Shown: positions 1 to 10,296, numbered from the stretch's first letter. The stretch is 64,000 nucleotides of DNA from Lachnospiraceae bacterium (GCA_015056925.1 SVFJ01000001.1:1-64000), one strand, 5' to 3'. Numbers and translations: made by a program. The notes: generated by a model not told the origin, from the sequence alone.

Positions 1-29
1 AAATACAGGGCCCTGCCCTAACAACGAAA

Positions 30-59
30 AAGCTGGTAAGCAGAAATGCTTACCAGCTT
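30..59 (-). terminator. Rho-independent terminator of the CofE-like gene
   Basis: AAGCTGGTAAGCA-GAAA-TGCTTACCAGCTT, 13 bp perfect stem; T-run on the - strand. Confidence 0.85.
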
Positions 60-74
60 AAATTATGTTTGAAA

Positions 75-1265
75 TTAATCTGTGAAGTTGTCGAAATAAC
101 CCTGAATGTGGATGATAGGAGTACCCTTATCACCTGAACCACTTGTTAAGTCACAGAGAGAACCAATTAAGTCTGTTAACTGTCTTGGTGTTGTACCCTG
201 TGATGCCATATTACCAACAAGGTTAGCATCCTTCTGCTTGATGCTGTTGGAGATTGCTTCCTTTAACTCAGCACCGCTTAAGTTCTTAAAATCGTTATCT
301 GCAAGATACTTAAGCTTTAACTCATTAGGTGTACCTACAAGTCCGCTTGTGAAAGCAGGAGATACTACCGGGTCAGCAAGCTCCCAAATCTTACCCTGAG
401 GGTCTTTGAAAGCACCGTCTCCGTATACCATAACTTCAACATGCTTACCTGTCTTCTCAAGAAGCTGTGCCTGAATTGCCTCAACAAGGTCCTGACACTC
501 TCTAGGGAAGAGCTTAATCTTATCTTCAGTAGACTTATTAGAACCTAATAAACCATACTTTGTGTTATAGCCGCTTCCGTTAACAGAAGCTGTAAGAATA
601 TCATCCATACCACATACAGCTTTAGCACCTGCTGCCTTAAGAAGACGCTTGCTTCTTGCTCTTGTATGGATATCACATGTTAATACACAGTCTGTATACT
701 CTAAGATAGCAGTAGCCTGATTAGCGAAGATAATCTCAACCTCAGCACCTGCCTCTGTAATGATGTCAGAATAGTACTGAACGTAATCAACGCCTGTAAA
801 CTCATGCTTGTTCTCACCAAATAACTCACGATATCTCTCTAATGTTAAAACGTCTGTGTAAGGATTAATACCTGCCTCATCTAACTGGTCAAAAGTTAAA
901 AGAGCATTACCAACCTCATCGCTTGGATAGCTTAACATCAAAACTACCTTCTTAGCACCCATTGCAATACCCTTTAAGCAGATTGCAAAACGGTTACGTG
1001 ATAAGATAGGGAAAATAACACCGATTGTTCCGCCGCCTAACTTTGCCTTTACATCAGCAGCAATGTCCTCAACGGAAGCATAATTACCCTGTGAACGAGC
1101 TACAATTGATTCTGTTAATGCAACGACGTCACGGTCTCTGAAAGAGTATCCTTCACTTTCAGCAGCTTCCATAACACTGGTTACTGTGATGTCAACTAAA
1201 TTGTCGCCCTCTCTGATAATTGGACAACGAACACCTCTTGATACGGTTCCTACTTTTCTTTCCAT
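75..1265 (-). CDS. Coenzyme F420-0:L-glutamate ligase-like (CofE/PF01996-like) protein
   Basis: 396 aa ORF; N-terminal 'GVRCPIIREGDNLVDI...DRDVVALTESIVARSQG' resembles CofE-type ligases; RBS upstream and terminator hairpin downstream. Confidence 0.7.
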   Translation of the reverse strand: MERKVGTVSRGVRCPIIREGDNLVDITVTSVMEAAESEGYSFRDRDVVALTESIVARSQGNYASVEDIAADVKAKLGGGTIGVIFPILSRNRFAICLKGIAMGAKKVVLMLSYPSDEVGNALLTFDQLDEAGINPYTDVLTLERYRELFGENKHEFTGVDYVQYYSDIITEAGAEVEIIFANQATAILEYTDCVLTCDIHTRARSKRLLKAAGAKAVCGMDDILTASVNGSGYNTKYGLLGSNKSTEDKIKLFPRECQDLVEAIQAQLLEKTGKHVEVMVYGDGAFKDPQGKIWELADPVVSPAFTSGLVGTPNELKLKYLADNDFKNLSGAELKEAISNSIKQKDANLVGNMASQGTTPRQLTDLIGSLCDLTSGSGDKGTPIIHIQGYFDNFTD

Positions 1266-1534
1266 TTAACATACCTTCATTCATATTCATAGTATAGTTA
1301 TGCATAGTTATTCATGCATATTGTGTTTTGAACTCAAAGAGCTCAAGTATCCGTGCGTCGTATAAAGTATCATAACACACGCATATTTTTTCAGGGTCTT
1401 GTCTAAGAACAATTGCCTAAAAAAATATATCCGCGTATATTATACATGGTAGACATGCATGTTGCAAGAAAATATTTGAAATTAGGGAAAAAAAGTCAAT
1501 TTGTCGAATGTAGGTGAAATTGTAGTTACAAAAG

Positions 1535-1543
1535 TGCTATAAT
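1535..1543 (+). promoter_or_regulatory. Extended -10 promoter element (TGCTATAAT)
   Basis: TGnTATAAT about 70 nt upstream of the ORF at 1613. Confidence 0.5.
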
Positions 1544-1612
1544 AGCTATAGATATTAGCAGATAAAGATGTGATAACTTTTTATTTATAAATATACATAG
1601 AGGAATAGAAGC

Positions 1613-2959
1613 ATGAAATATACCAAAGGTTATTATTTTGTAAGAAATTTAGTAATATTAATACTGGTTTACCTTCTTTGCATAAAATGCGATACAACTC
1701 GAGAGGGCTTGACAGACACAGTGTCCCCTGTTTTGCATATACGCGAGGATATTTCGTATCTGACGCTAAATGAAGAATATGATATTTCGTATTTTGTCGA
1801 AAGTATTTATGACAGGTCAAATCTGACAGAAGCGTATTTTATTCTCAATCAGAGAAAGGATGCGATTTCCTTTAATACGGTTGGAGAGCATTCCTTTCTG
1901 ATACAGGCACAGGACCGATATGGGAATATTAGTAACAAATATGTTTCGGTCATTGTGAATGATGTACCTAGTCTTGTAAATGTACGTGACAGACTGGTAT
2001 TACAGGGAGAAGAATTTGATGCATTAAGAAATGTGCTTGCTGTTGACCGTATGGATGGAACCATTTCAGACAAAATCAAAGTAAATACCGAGGATTTGGA
2101 TTGCAGCAGGATGGGTACTTATGAAATTACATATTCCATTACAGACAGCTGTGGTGCGACAAGTACAAAGAATGCAAGGGTTCTTGTATGCAATGAAACG
2201 CTTTATGAAAGACAGGCAGAGCATAAGCAGTATGGATTAACCAAGGAGGAGCTTGAAATATTACATGAATGCAATTACTTCCGTTATGAGGCATTACATG
2301 AGCCGGATTATGACAAAGCATTGGAGCTTACCTTACCTGCCCTTTTGAATTTGGAAAGTGACAAGGCAATTTGTTCAGGGGTGATTGCTTATATTTCGCC
2401 CGAATACATTTATTGCCTGTCAGTCGAACACGGAATGACAGATATGAGGGATGGTGCATATATAACATTTTTTAACGGTGAAAGTATATATGCAAGGCTT
2501 CCGTATATAAGGCTTGCATGTGACAATGAGATATCCTTGTTCCGGATTCCGGTTTCACTTATTCCGACAGAGGATTTGTTACAGCTTCGACAGATTAGCA
2601 TTAATGATAATCCCTTTTATTACATGAGTATGGAAGAAGGAGAGCCGTTGGTATTGCACTGTGCGAATCTGGAGCCCGGAGAAATCACGGCGAAAGAAAC
2701 AGAGGCAATTTTTGCATATGATTCTTTTGTTTGGCAGGATGAGGAGCTTGATAAAGATTATCAGTTCTATTGCACCTGTTTGTCAGCATATAGCGTATCA
2801 CGTAAGGGTGAAAGCGGTACTGCGGTGATTGATTATTATGGCAATCTGGCAGGAATTGTATCCGTAACAGGTACGGTGGATGATGTCAGGAAGGACTACT
2901 ATTTAAAGATTGATAAATTGGATGAATTTGAAGCAAGGATTGAACAATTGGACAGATAG
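1613..2959 (+). CDS. Membrane-anchored/secreted protein with Ig-like (DUF5011-type) repeats and a C-terminal trypsin-like serine protease-like domain
   Basis: N-terminal hydrophobic segment; 'DRMDGTISDKIKV...GTYEITYSITD' is typical of DUF5011-like repeats; C-terminal 'GESGTAVIDYYGNLAGIVS' resembles the trypsin GxSGxP motif. Confidence 0.55.
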   Translation: MKYTKGYYFVRNLVILILVYLLCIKCDTTREGLTDTVSPVLHIREDISYLTLNEEYDISYFVESIYDRSNLTEAYFILNQRKDAISFNTVGEHSFLIQAQDRYGNISNKYVSVIVNDVPSLVNVRDRLVLQGEEFDALRNVLAVDRMDGTISDKIKVNTEDLDCSRMGTYEITYSITDSCGATSTKNARVLVCNETLYERQAEHKQYGLTKEELEILHECNYFRYEALHEPDYDKALELTLPALLNLESDKAICSGVIAYISPEYIYCLSVEHGMTDMRDGAYITFFNGESIYARLPYIRLACDNEISLFRIPVSLIPTEDLLQLRQISINDNPFYYMSMEEGEPLVLHCANLEPGEITAKETEAIFAYDSFVWQDEELDKDYQFYCTCLSAYSVSRKGESGTAVIDYYGNLAGIVSVTGTVDDVRKDYYLKIDKLDEFEARIEQLDR

Positions 2960-2989
2960 TTTAAGAGAAAATTTCGCAATAATAACCTC

Positions 2990-3017
2990 TGTACAAATTA
3001 TGTAAATGTGTTAAAAT
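2990..3017 (+). promoter_or_regulatory. Putative promoter upstream of mutS (TGTACA-N16-TAAAAT)
   Basis: -35-like 2990-2995 and -10-like 3012-3017. Confidence 0.4.
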
Positions 3018-3035
3018 AAATCTATATGATAAGAG

Positions 3036-3081
3036 CGGGCAAAAGTAACTCATTTGCCCGTTTTATACGTTATGAGTTACT
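3036..3081 (+). promoter_or_regulatory. Terminator-like hairpin with overlapping alternative helix in the mutS leader
   Basis: CGGGCAAA (3036-3043)/TTTGCCCG (3053-3060) followed by TTTTAT; loop AGTAACTCAT (3044-3053) fully complementary to ATGAGTTACT (3072-3081). Confidence 0.5.
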
Positions 3082-3112
3082 GATTGAAATTAGAGAAAGA
3101 GAGAAACTTACA

Positions 3113-5767
3113 ATGGCGGAACTGACACCGATGATGAAACAGTATATGGAGACTAAGCAGCAATATCCTGACTGCATTTTGTTCTATAGACTCGGTGACT
3201 TTTATGAAATGTTTTTTGAGGATGCGATTACAGCGTCTAAGGTTTTAGAAATTACTTTAACGGGTAAGGACTGCGGTCTGGAGGAAAGGGCACCCATGTG
3301 CGGTGTTCCGTACCATGCGGTAGATACTTATCTGAATAAGCTGGTAACAAAGGGCTATAAGGTAGCTATCGGAGAACAGGTGGAGGACCCTAAGCTTGCT
3401 AAAGGGCTCGTGAAACGTGAGGTGGTACGAATTGTAACACCGGGCACGAACTTGAACATGCAGGCATTAGAAGAATCAAAGAATAATTATCTGATGTGTG
3501 TTACTTATTTCCAGAACGGAATCGGAATCTCGGTATCCGATATTACAACCGGTGACTTCTATGTAACAGAGGTTGAGGATTTAAGTAAGCTGCAGGATGA
3601 GATTTACAAATATATGCCGACAGAGATTATATGCAATGACGGCTTTATCATGAGTGGTTTTGATGTTGATGATTTGCGTAATCGTCTTGGAATTGCGGTA
3701 TACTCTTTGGACGCATGGTATTTTGATGATGACGGCTGTCGTAATGTATTGATGAATCACTTCAAGGTGAATACGCTTCAAGGACTTGGTATAGAAGATT
3801 TTCCGGCAGGACTGATATCTTCCGGTGCCATGATGCAGTATTTGCTGGAGACACAGAAGACATCCTTAGAGCATATTACTCATATTACGCCGTATCTTGC
3901 AAGCCGTTATATGTTGCTTGACAGCTCTACCAGACGTAACTTAGAGCTTACAGAGACATTACGTGAGAAGCAGAAGCGTGGCTCTCTTTTGTGGGTGCTT
4001 GATAAGACCAAGACTGCCATGGGTGCAAGAAGACTTCGCAGTGATATTGAGCAGCCGCTGATTAATAAGGATGATATCAATGACCGTCTGGATGCAGTAG
4101 AACAGCTATGTGACAATATGGTGGGCAGGGATGAGATTCGTGAATATCTGAATCCTATCTATGACTTGGAGCGTTTGCTTGGTAAGGTCAGCTATAAGTC
4201 AGCAAATCCGCGTGATTTAATTGCATTTGCCAATTCTATGGAGATGCTTCCTCATATTAAGACTGTGCTTCGTGAATTTGATGCCAAGCTTTTGGTTGAG
4301 ATTGAGAATGAAATTGACGGCTTGGAGGATTTATACCATCTGATTCGTGATGCCATTACAGAGGAGCCGCCTCTCACCATTCGTGAGGGTGGTATCATTA
4401 AGAATGGTTTTGATGAGAATGTAGATATGTTCCGCAATGCCAAGATGCAGGGTAAAAGCTGGCTTGCAGCATTGGAGGAAGAAGATAGAGAACGTACAGG
4501 GATTAAGAATCTCAAGGTAAAGTATAACAAAGTATTTGGTTATTATTTTGAGGTAACTAATTCCTATAAGGAGCTTGTGCCGGAGGATTATATCAGAAAG
4601 CAGACTCTTGTGAATGCAGAGCGTTATACCACTCCAAAGCTCAAGGAATTAGAGGATACAATTTTAAATGCAGAGGATAAGCTCAATACCTTGGAGTATG
4701 ATATTTTCTGCAGAATCCGTGATGATATTGCAGCACAGCTTGAACGTATTCAGAAGACGGCAAAGGCTGTGGCGAGACTGGATATGTTTGCATCGCTTTC
4801 TATTGTTGCAGAGCAGAATCATTATGTTAGACCAACTCTTAATGATAAGGGAGTCATTGATATTAAGGATGGAAGACATCCTGTTGTTGAGAAAATGATT
4901 GACCATGATATGTTTGTGGCAAATGATACCTACCTTGATAATGGCAGACACTGTATTTCTGTTATTACAGGGCCGAATATGGCAGGTAAGTCTACCTATA
5001 TGAGACAGTCTGCGATTATTGTATTGATGGCACAGCTAGGAAGCTTTGTCCCTGCAAAGAGTGCCAATATTGGCATTGTAGACCGTATTTTTACCCGTGT
5101 AGGCGCATCGGATGACCTTGCAAGCGGTCAAAGTACCTTTATGGTGGAAATGAATGAAGTAGCCAATATTCTTCGCAATGCGACTGCTAAGAGTCTTCTT
5201 GTGTTAGATGAAATTGGACGAGGCACCTCTACTTTTGATGGTTTAAGTATTGCATGGGCAGTAATTGAGCACATCAGTAATAAGAAGCTTCTTGGTGCTA
5301 AGACCTTATTTGCAACCCATTATCATGAGCTGACAGAGCTTGAGGGTAAGATGAATAATGTGAATAATTATTGCATCGCTGTTAAGGAAAAGGGTGATGA
5401 CATCGTATTCCTTAGAAAGATTATTAAGGGTGGTGCTGACCGAAGCTATGGCATTCAGGTTGCAAAGCTTGCGGGTGTTCCTGATATAGTAATTGACAGA
5501 GCAAAGGAGATTGCAGAGCAGCTTAGTGATAATGATATCACTGAAAAGGTGCAAAGTATTGTTGTTGATAATAAGTCCGATAAGAAAAAGGTTAAGCATT
5601 ATGATGATGTAGACATGGGGCAGATGTCTCTGTTTGATACCGTAAAAGATGAGGATGTGGTAAAGGAGCTTCAGGAGATTGATATTTCCAATTTGACACC
5701 TTTAGATGCATTGAATACTCTGTACAGATTACAAAGTAAGCTTAAGAACCGATGGTCAATAGATTAA
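3113..5767 (+). CDS. mutS: DNA mismatch repair protein MutS
   Basis: MAELTPMMKQYMETKQQYPDCILFYRLGDFYEMF; Walker A GPNMAGKSTYMRQ; ORF-track start at 3026 is probably too far upstream. Confidence 0.97.
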   Translation: MAELTPMMKQYMETKQQYPDCILFYRLGDFYEMFFEDAITASKVLEITLTGKDCGLEERAPMCGVPYHAVDTYLNKLVTKGYKVAIGEQVEDPKLAKGLVKREVVRIVTPGTNLNMQALEESKNNYLMCVTYFQNGIGISVSDITTGDFYVTEVEDLSKLQDEIYKYMPTEIICNDGFIMSGFDVDDLRNRLGIAVYSLDAWYFDDDGCRNVLMNHFKVNTLQGLGIEDFPAGLISSGAMMQYLLETQKTSLEHITHITPYLASRYMLLDSSTRRNLELTETLREKQKRGSLLWVLDKTKTAMGARRLRSDIEQPLINKDDINDRLDAVEQLCDNMVGRDEIREYLNPIYDLERLLGKVSYKSANPRDLIAFANSMEMLPHIKTVLREFDAKLLVEIENEIDGLEDLYHLIRDAITEEPPLTIREGGIIKNGFDENVDMFRNAKMQGKSWLAALEEEDRERTGIKNLKVKYNKVFGYYFEVTNSYKELVPEDYIRKQTLVNAERYTTPKLKELEDTILNAEDKLNTLEYDIFCRIRDDIAAQLERIQKTAKAVARLDMFASLSIVAEQNHYVRPTLNDKGVIDIKDGRHPVVEKMIDHDMFVANDTYLDNGRHCISVITGPNMAGKSTYMRQSAIIVLMAQLGSFVPAKSANIGIVDRIFTRVGASDDLASGQSTFMVEMNEVANILRNATAKSLLVLDEIGRGTSTFDGLSIAWAVIEHISNKKLLGAKTLFATHYHELTELEGKMNNVNNYCIAVKEKGDDIVFLRKIIKGGADRSYGIQVAKLAGVPDIVIDRAKEIAEQLSDNDITEKVQSIVVDNKSDKKKVKHYDDVDMGQMSLFDTVKDEDVVKELQEIDISNLTPLDALNTLYRLQSKLKNRWSID

Positions 5768-5791
5768 GTCTATCAAAGAAGGGGAGAACAA

Positions 5792-7942
5792 ATGGCAAAG
5801 ATTCATGTTTTGGATGATACTACCATAGATAAGATTGCTGCCGGTGAAGTAGTAGAGCGTCCTGCCAGCGTCATAAAGGAGCTGGTGGAGAATGCCATGG
5901 ATGCCGGTGCAAAGGCAATCACGGTAGAAATCAGAGATGGCGGAATTGAATTTATACGAGTAACGGACGATGGAGGAGGCATTGAGAAGGAAGAGGTTCG
6001 TAATGCCTTTCTTCGTCATGCCACCAGTAAGATTCAGGATGCTTCGGATTTAATACGTCTGCATAGCTTAGGCTTTCGTGGTGAGGCATTGTCAAGTATT
6101 TCTGCGGTTGCCAAGGTAGAGATTATTACAAAGACAAAGGAGCAGATGACCGGTGTACGCTTCTGTATTGAGGGCGGACGTGAGACTGCATTTGAAGAGG
6201 TGGGAGCGCCTGACGGAACCACCTTTATTGCAAGGAATCTGTTCTTTAATACACCTGTAAGACGTAAGTTCCTTAAGACGGCCATGACAGAAGGAAGCTA
6301 TGTTACAGATTTATTGGAGCATATGGCATTGTCGAATCCGGATATCTCTTTTAAATATGTGTTGAATGGCCAGACGAAGTTTTTTACTACGGGAAATGGT
6401 GATTTGAGAGCAATTATCTATCGTATTTTTGGACGAGAGATTGCGGCAGAGATGATTCCAATCCAAATTGTAGATACGGATATTACCATAGAGGGATTTC
6501 TTGGTAAGCCTGTTTTGAATCGTGCTAACAGAAATTTTGAGAATTACTTTGTGAATGGGCGATATATTAAGAGTAAAGTGATATCTAAGGCAATAGAGGA
6601 TGGCTATCAGTCCTATCTGATGCAGCATAGATATCCGTTCTGTGTATTGCATATTACAGTACCTACAGAGAGCGTCGATGTGAATGTACATCCGACCAAG
6701 ATGGAGGTTCGTTTCTCCAACCAGAATGCGGTATATCAGATGATTTCTACGAATATCGCTTCTTTCTTAGGTACACAGGAGATGATTCCCTCTGCAACAC
6801 TTGGTAAGGATGAGAAGCCTTCTGCAAAGCCGGAGAGGATTACGGCACCTGAACCGTTTGAGAAGGTTCGTATTCAGAAGGAGGATTCAAAGCCTGTTCA
6901 GGTTTCGGTAAATGTTGCAGATAAGATAGAACAGCCCGTCGCACCGAAAACATCGTTAAATCTGCTTCGTGAAGAGAGCAGTTATAATTATTCCGGTACT
7001 CCGTCAAAGAAGGAGAATGTAGGAGAGTTTCTGTTTAATAATAAGGTGGCCTATCATAAGGGCGAGGAAAATATTATGAAGCAGGAGAACGCAGTAACGA
7101 AGGGGAGTGCTCTACCAAAGACGGATGAAGATAGTTTCTTTGAGGATAATCGTAAAAATGTTGACCCCATTCCGGTTCCAAAGGTCTCCGAACAGCCAAT
7201 GGAGCATAAGCCTATGCAATCCATGCTTTCCAAGATTCTTGGAGGTGAAAAGGAGCCTGATAAGACGAATCTTGGTGTTATTAAGGCTAAGGAACAGATT
7301 ATTATAGAGAAGCCCGAACAGCTTAATTTCTTTGATGAGAAGCTGTTGACCAAAGAAGCAAAGCAAGAATATCGAATCATCGGTCAGGTATTTGACACTT
7401 ATTGGATGATAGAGTATCGTGATAAGATGCTGATGATTGACCAGCACGCAGCTCATGAGAAGGTAAAATATGAGCAGATATTGAAAAAGGTAGAGAATCA
7501 TGAACTGTATTCACAGACATTGACGCCTCCGATTATCATTGGATGCACGGCAAGAGAAGCAGATATCATTCGTACCTATGGTCAGTATTTTGAAGAGCTT
7601 GGTTTTCAGATTGAAGATTTTGGTATGAATGCCTATGCTTTAAGAGGTGTCCCGTATGAGCTCTTTGGCTATGGTATGAAGGAGCTGTTTGAAGAGATTC
7701 TGACGGAGCTGACTGACAGTCCTGTTAAGGGAGTTCCGCAGATTATTCGTGAAAAGATAGCTTCCATGGCGTGTAAGGCAGCAGTGAAAGGCAATAATTC
7801 CCTGACCTATGAGGAGGCAGACCGGTTAATCGAGCAGCTGTTAGAGCTTGAGAATCCATATAACTGTCCACATGGACGCCCTACAATTATTTCTATGTCT
7901 AAGTATGAGATAGAAAAGAAATTCAAAAGAGTTGTAACGTAA
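5792..7942 (+). CDS. mutL: DNA mismatch repair endonuclease MutL
   Basis: GHKL motifs 'IAAGEVVERPASVIKELVENAMDAGA'; C-terminal 'DQHAAHEKVKYE'. Confidence 0.97.
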   Translation: MAKIHVLDDTTIDKIAAGEVVERPASVIKELVENAMDAGAKAITVEIRDGGIEFIRVTDDGGGIEKEEVRNAFLRHATSKIQDASDLIRLHSLGFRGEALSSISAVAKVEIITKTKEQMTGVRFCIEGGRETAFEEVGAPDGTTFIARNLFFNTPVRRKFLKTAMTEGSYVTDLLEHMALSNPDISFKYVLNGQTKFFTTGNGDLRAIIYRIFGREIAAEMIPIQIVDTDITIEGFLGKPVLNRANRNFENYFVNGRYIKSKVISKAIEDGYQSYLMQHRYPFCVLHITVPTESVDVNVHPTKMEVRFSNQNAVYQMISTNIASFLGTQEMIPSATLGKDEKPSAKPERITAPEPFEKVRIQKEDSKPVQVSVNVADKIEQPVAPKTSLNLLREESSYNYSGTPSKKENVGEFLFNNKVAYHKGEENIMKQENAVTKGSALPKTDEDSFFEDNRKNVDPIPVPKVSEQPMEHKPMQSMLSKILGGEKEPDKTNLGVIKAKEQIIIEKPEQLNFFDEKLLTKEAKQEYRIIGQVFDTYWMIEYRDKMLMIDQHAAHEKVKYEQILKKVENHELYSQTLTPPIIIGCTAREADIIRTYGQYFEELGFQIEDFGMNAYALRGVPYELFGYGMKELFEEILTELTDSPVKGVPQIIREKIASMACKAAVKGNNSLTYEEADRLIEQLLELENPYNCPHGRPTIISMSKYEIEKKFKRVVT

Positions 7943-7971
7943 AAATCCTTATATCGAAAGGTATTATAATT

Positions 7972-8904
7972 ATGAAACGTAGATTAGTGATATTAACAGG
8001 ACCTACGGCAGCAGGTAAGACGAAATTATCCATTGCATTGGCAAAAAAGCTAAACGGTGAGATTATTTCAGCGGATTCTATGCAGGTGTATAAGCATATG
8101 GATATCGGTTCTGCCAAGATTATGCCGGAAGAGATGAATGGCATAAAGCATCATTTGATTGATATTTTGGAGCCGACACAGGATTTTAATGTGGTATTGT
8201 TCCAACAGCATGCGAAGGCTGCAATGGAAGAGATTTATGCCAAGGGTAAGATTCCGATTATTGTAGGCGGTACAGGCTTTTATATCCAGTCGGTATTATA
8301 TGATATTGATTTTACGCAGAATGATGAAGATACTGCGCTGAGAGAAGAACTTGAGGCACTTGCAAGGGAAAAAGGCGCGGAATATCTTCATGCCATGCTT
8401 GCAGAGTGCGACCCTAAAGCGGCCGAGGCGATTCATGCCAATAATATCAAGCGTGTAATTCGTGCAATTGAATATAACCGTCAGACGGGGGAGAAGATTT
8501 CAGAGCATAATGAAGAAGAGCGTGCAAAAGAGTCAGCGTATGATTCGTGCTATTTCGTTTTGACGGATGAACGAGCACGTCTGTATGCCAATATTGATAA
8601 ACGAGTTGATATTATGTTAGAGCAGGGACTTGTGGAAGAGGTCAAGAAGCTTATGGATATGGGATGTGAGCGTGATTCGGTGGCAATGCAGGGCTTGGGC
8701 TATAAAGAGATTATTTCTTATCTGCTTGGTGAGATTTCTCTGGATGAAGCAGTGTATCTGATTAAGCGTGATACCAGACATTTTGCAAAGAGACAGCTGA
8801 CTTGGTTCCGTCGCGAAAGAGATGTCATCTGGGTGGAAAAAGATAAATTTGCATATGATGAGGAAAAGATGCTACAATACATGGTTGAGTGTATAGAGAA
8901 ATAG
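7972..8904 (+). CDS. miaA: tRNA dimethylallyltransferase MiaA
   Basis: 'LTGPTAAGKTKLSIALAKKLNGEIISADSMQVYKHMDIGSAK'. Confidence 0.97.
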   Translation: MKRRLVILTGPTAAGKTKLSIALAKKLNGEIISADSMQVYKHMDIGSAKIMPEEMNGIKHHLIDILEPTQDFNVVLFQQHAKAAMEEIYAKGKIPIIVGGTGFYIQSVLYDIDFTQNDEDTALREELEALAREKGAEYLHAMLAECDPKAAEAIHANNIKRVIRAIEYNRQTGEKISEHNEEERAKESAYDSCYFVLTDERARLYANIDKRVDIMLEQGLVEEVKKLMDMGCERDSVAMQGLGYKEIISYLLGEISLDEAVYLIKRDTRHFAKRQLTWFRRERDVIWVEKDKFAYDEEKMLQYMVECIEK

Positions 8905-8921
8905 AAAGGTTAGGTACATAT

Positions 8922-10208
8922 ATGGAATGTAATGTAGAGAACATATATAAGGAGCTTGGTATTTCTGATGAGGTATATCAGTTCAGCAAGGAGATTTTAA
9001 AGGAGCTTGCACCACGCTTTAAGGAAATAGATGAAACAGCAGAGTACAACCAGTTAAAGGTACTAAAGGCAATGCAGGACAATAAAGTAAGTGAGGCTTG
9101 TTTATTAGGAACGACAGGCTATGGCTACAATGATATCGGAAGAGATACGCTTGAAGCTGTATATGCTTCGGTGTTCCATACAGAGGATGCTCTTGTAAGA
9201 CCTCAGATTACCTGTGGAACTCATGCGTTAGCACTTGCACTTATGAGTAATCTTAGACCGGGAGATGAGTTATTATCTCCTGTAGGAAAGCCATATGATA
9301 CCTTAGAGGAGGTTATTGGCATCAGACCGTCCAAGGGCTCTTTGAGAGAGTACGGTGTCAGCTATCAGCAGGTGGATTTACTTCCGGATGGCAGCTTTGA
9401 CTATGAAAATATTAAGAAGGCAATTAATGAAAAGACAAAGCTTGTTACCATTCAGCGTTCAAAAGGCTATCAGACAAGACCGACTCTTTCAGTCGCAAGA
9501 ATTGGTGAGTTGATTTCCTTCATTAAGAATATTAAGTCTGATGTTATCTGCATGGTGGATAACTGTTATGGAGAATTTGTAGAAAGAATGGAGCCTTCTG
9601 ATGTAGGAGCTGATATGATTGTCGGTTCTTTGATTAAGAATCCGGGCGGCGGACTGGCACCGATTGGCGGTTATATTGCAGGAACAAAGGCTTGCGTAGA
9701 GAATGCAGCATTCAGACTTACTTCACCGGGACTTGGTAAGGAGGTTGGTGCTTCCCTTGGCATTTTAAAGGATTTTTACCAAGGTTTGTTCTTATCACCG
9801 ACTGTTACGGCAGGTGCTTTAAAGGGCGCAATCTTTGCGGCAAATGTATATGAGAAATTAGGATATCGCGTGGTTCCAAACAGTACGGAATCCCGTCATG
9901 ATATTATTCAGGCTGTGGAGTTTGGAACACCTGAGGGCGTCATTGCATTCTGTAAGGGTGTACAGGCAGCAGCACCGGTTGACAGTTTTGTAACCCCTGA
10001 ACCTTGGGATATGCCGGGATATGACGCACAGGTTATTATGGCAGCAGGTGCATTTGTATCAGGTTCTTCTATTGAACTTAGTGCCGACGGACCGATTAAG
10101 CCGCCGTATGCGGTTTATTTCCAGGGAGGACTTACCTTCGAGCATGCAAGTTTTGGTATTATGAAAACCTTGCAGGAGGTAGTAAATGCAGGGCTTGTTA
10201 CCTTGTAA
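8922..10208 (+). CDS. Methionine gamma-lyase family / 'aluminum resistance' PLP protein (YnbB-like)
   Basis: Family-typical sequence 'SLIKNPGGGLAPIGGYIAG'; position after miaA; internal ATG at 8922 preferred. Confidence 0.85.
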   Translation: MECNVENIYKELGISDEVYQFSKEILKELAPRFKEIDETAEYNQLKVLKAMQDNKVSEACLLGTTGYGYNDIGRDTLEAVYASVFHTEDALVRPQITCGTHALALALMSNLRPGDELLSPVGKPYDTLEEVIGIRPSKGSLREYGVSYQQVDLLPDGSFDYENIKKAINEKTKLVTIQRSKGYQTRPTLSVARIGELISFIKNIKSDVICMVDNCYGEFVERMEPSDVGADMIVGSLIKNPGGGLAPIGGYIAGTKACVENAAFRLTSPGLGKEVGASLGILKDFYQGLFLSPTVTAGALKGAIFAANVYEKLGYRVVPNSTESRHDIIQAVEFGTPEGVIAFCKGVQAAAPVDSFVTPEPWDMPGYDAQVIMAAGAFVSGSSIELSADGPIKPPYAVYFQGGLTFEHASFGIMKTLQEVVNAGLVTL

Positions 10209-10267
10209 TCTACTATAAAATGACAGCAATTTTACATAAGACGTCGAAAAAAATCTAATGTTTTTTG

Positions 10268-10296
10268 TGTACAGACGCACTTACGTGTGGTAAGAT
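10268..10296 (+). promoter_or_regulatory. Promoter upstream of radC (TGTACA-N17-TAAGAT)
   Basis: Hexamers at 10268-10273 and 10291-10296, 17 bp spacing. Confidence 0.5.

Noticed and set aside
1581-1820. Minus-strand ORF of 79 aa overlapping the start of the 1613 gene
   Set aside because: Antisense to a better-supported gene, no RBS, low-complexity-like composition.
4252-4951. Antisense ORFs within mutS (4252..4530, 4664..4951 and others)
   Set aside because: Shadow ORFs opposite a strongly conserved gene.
7054-7501. Overlapping ORFs on both strands inside the mutL linker
   Set aside because: The MutL linker is variable and open in other frames by chance; no recognisable protein.
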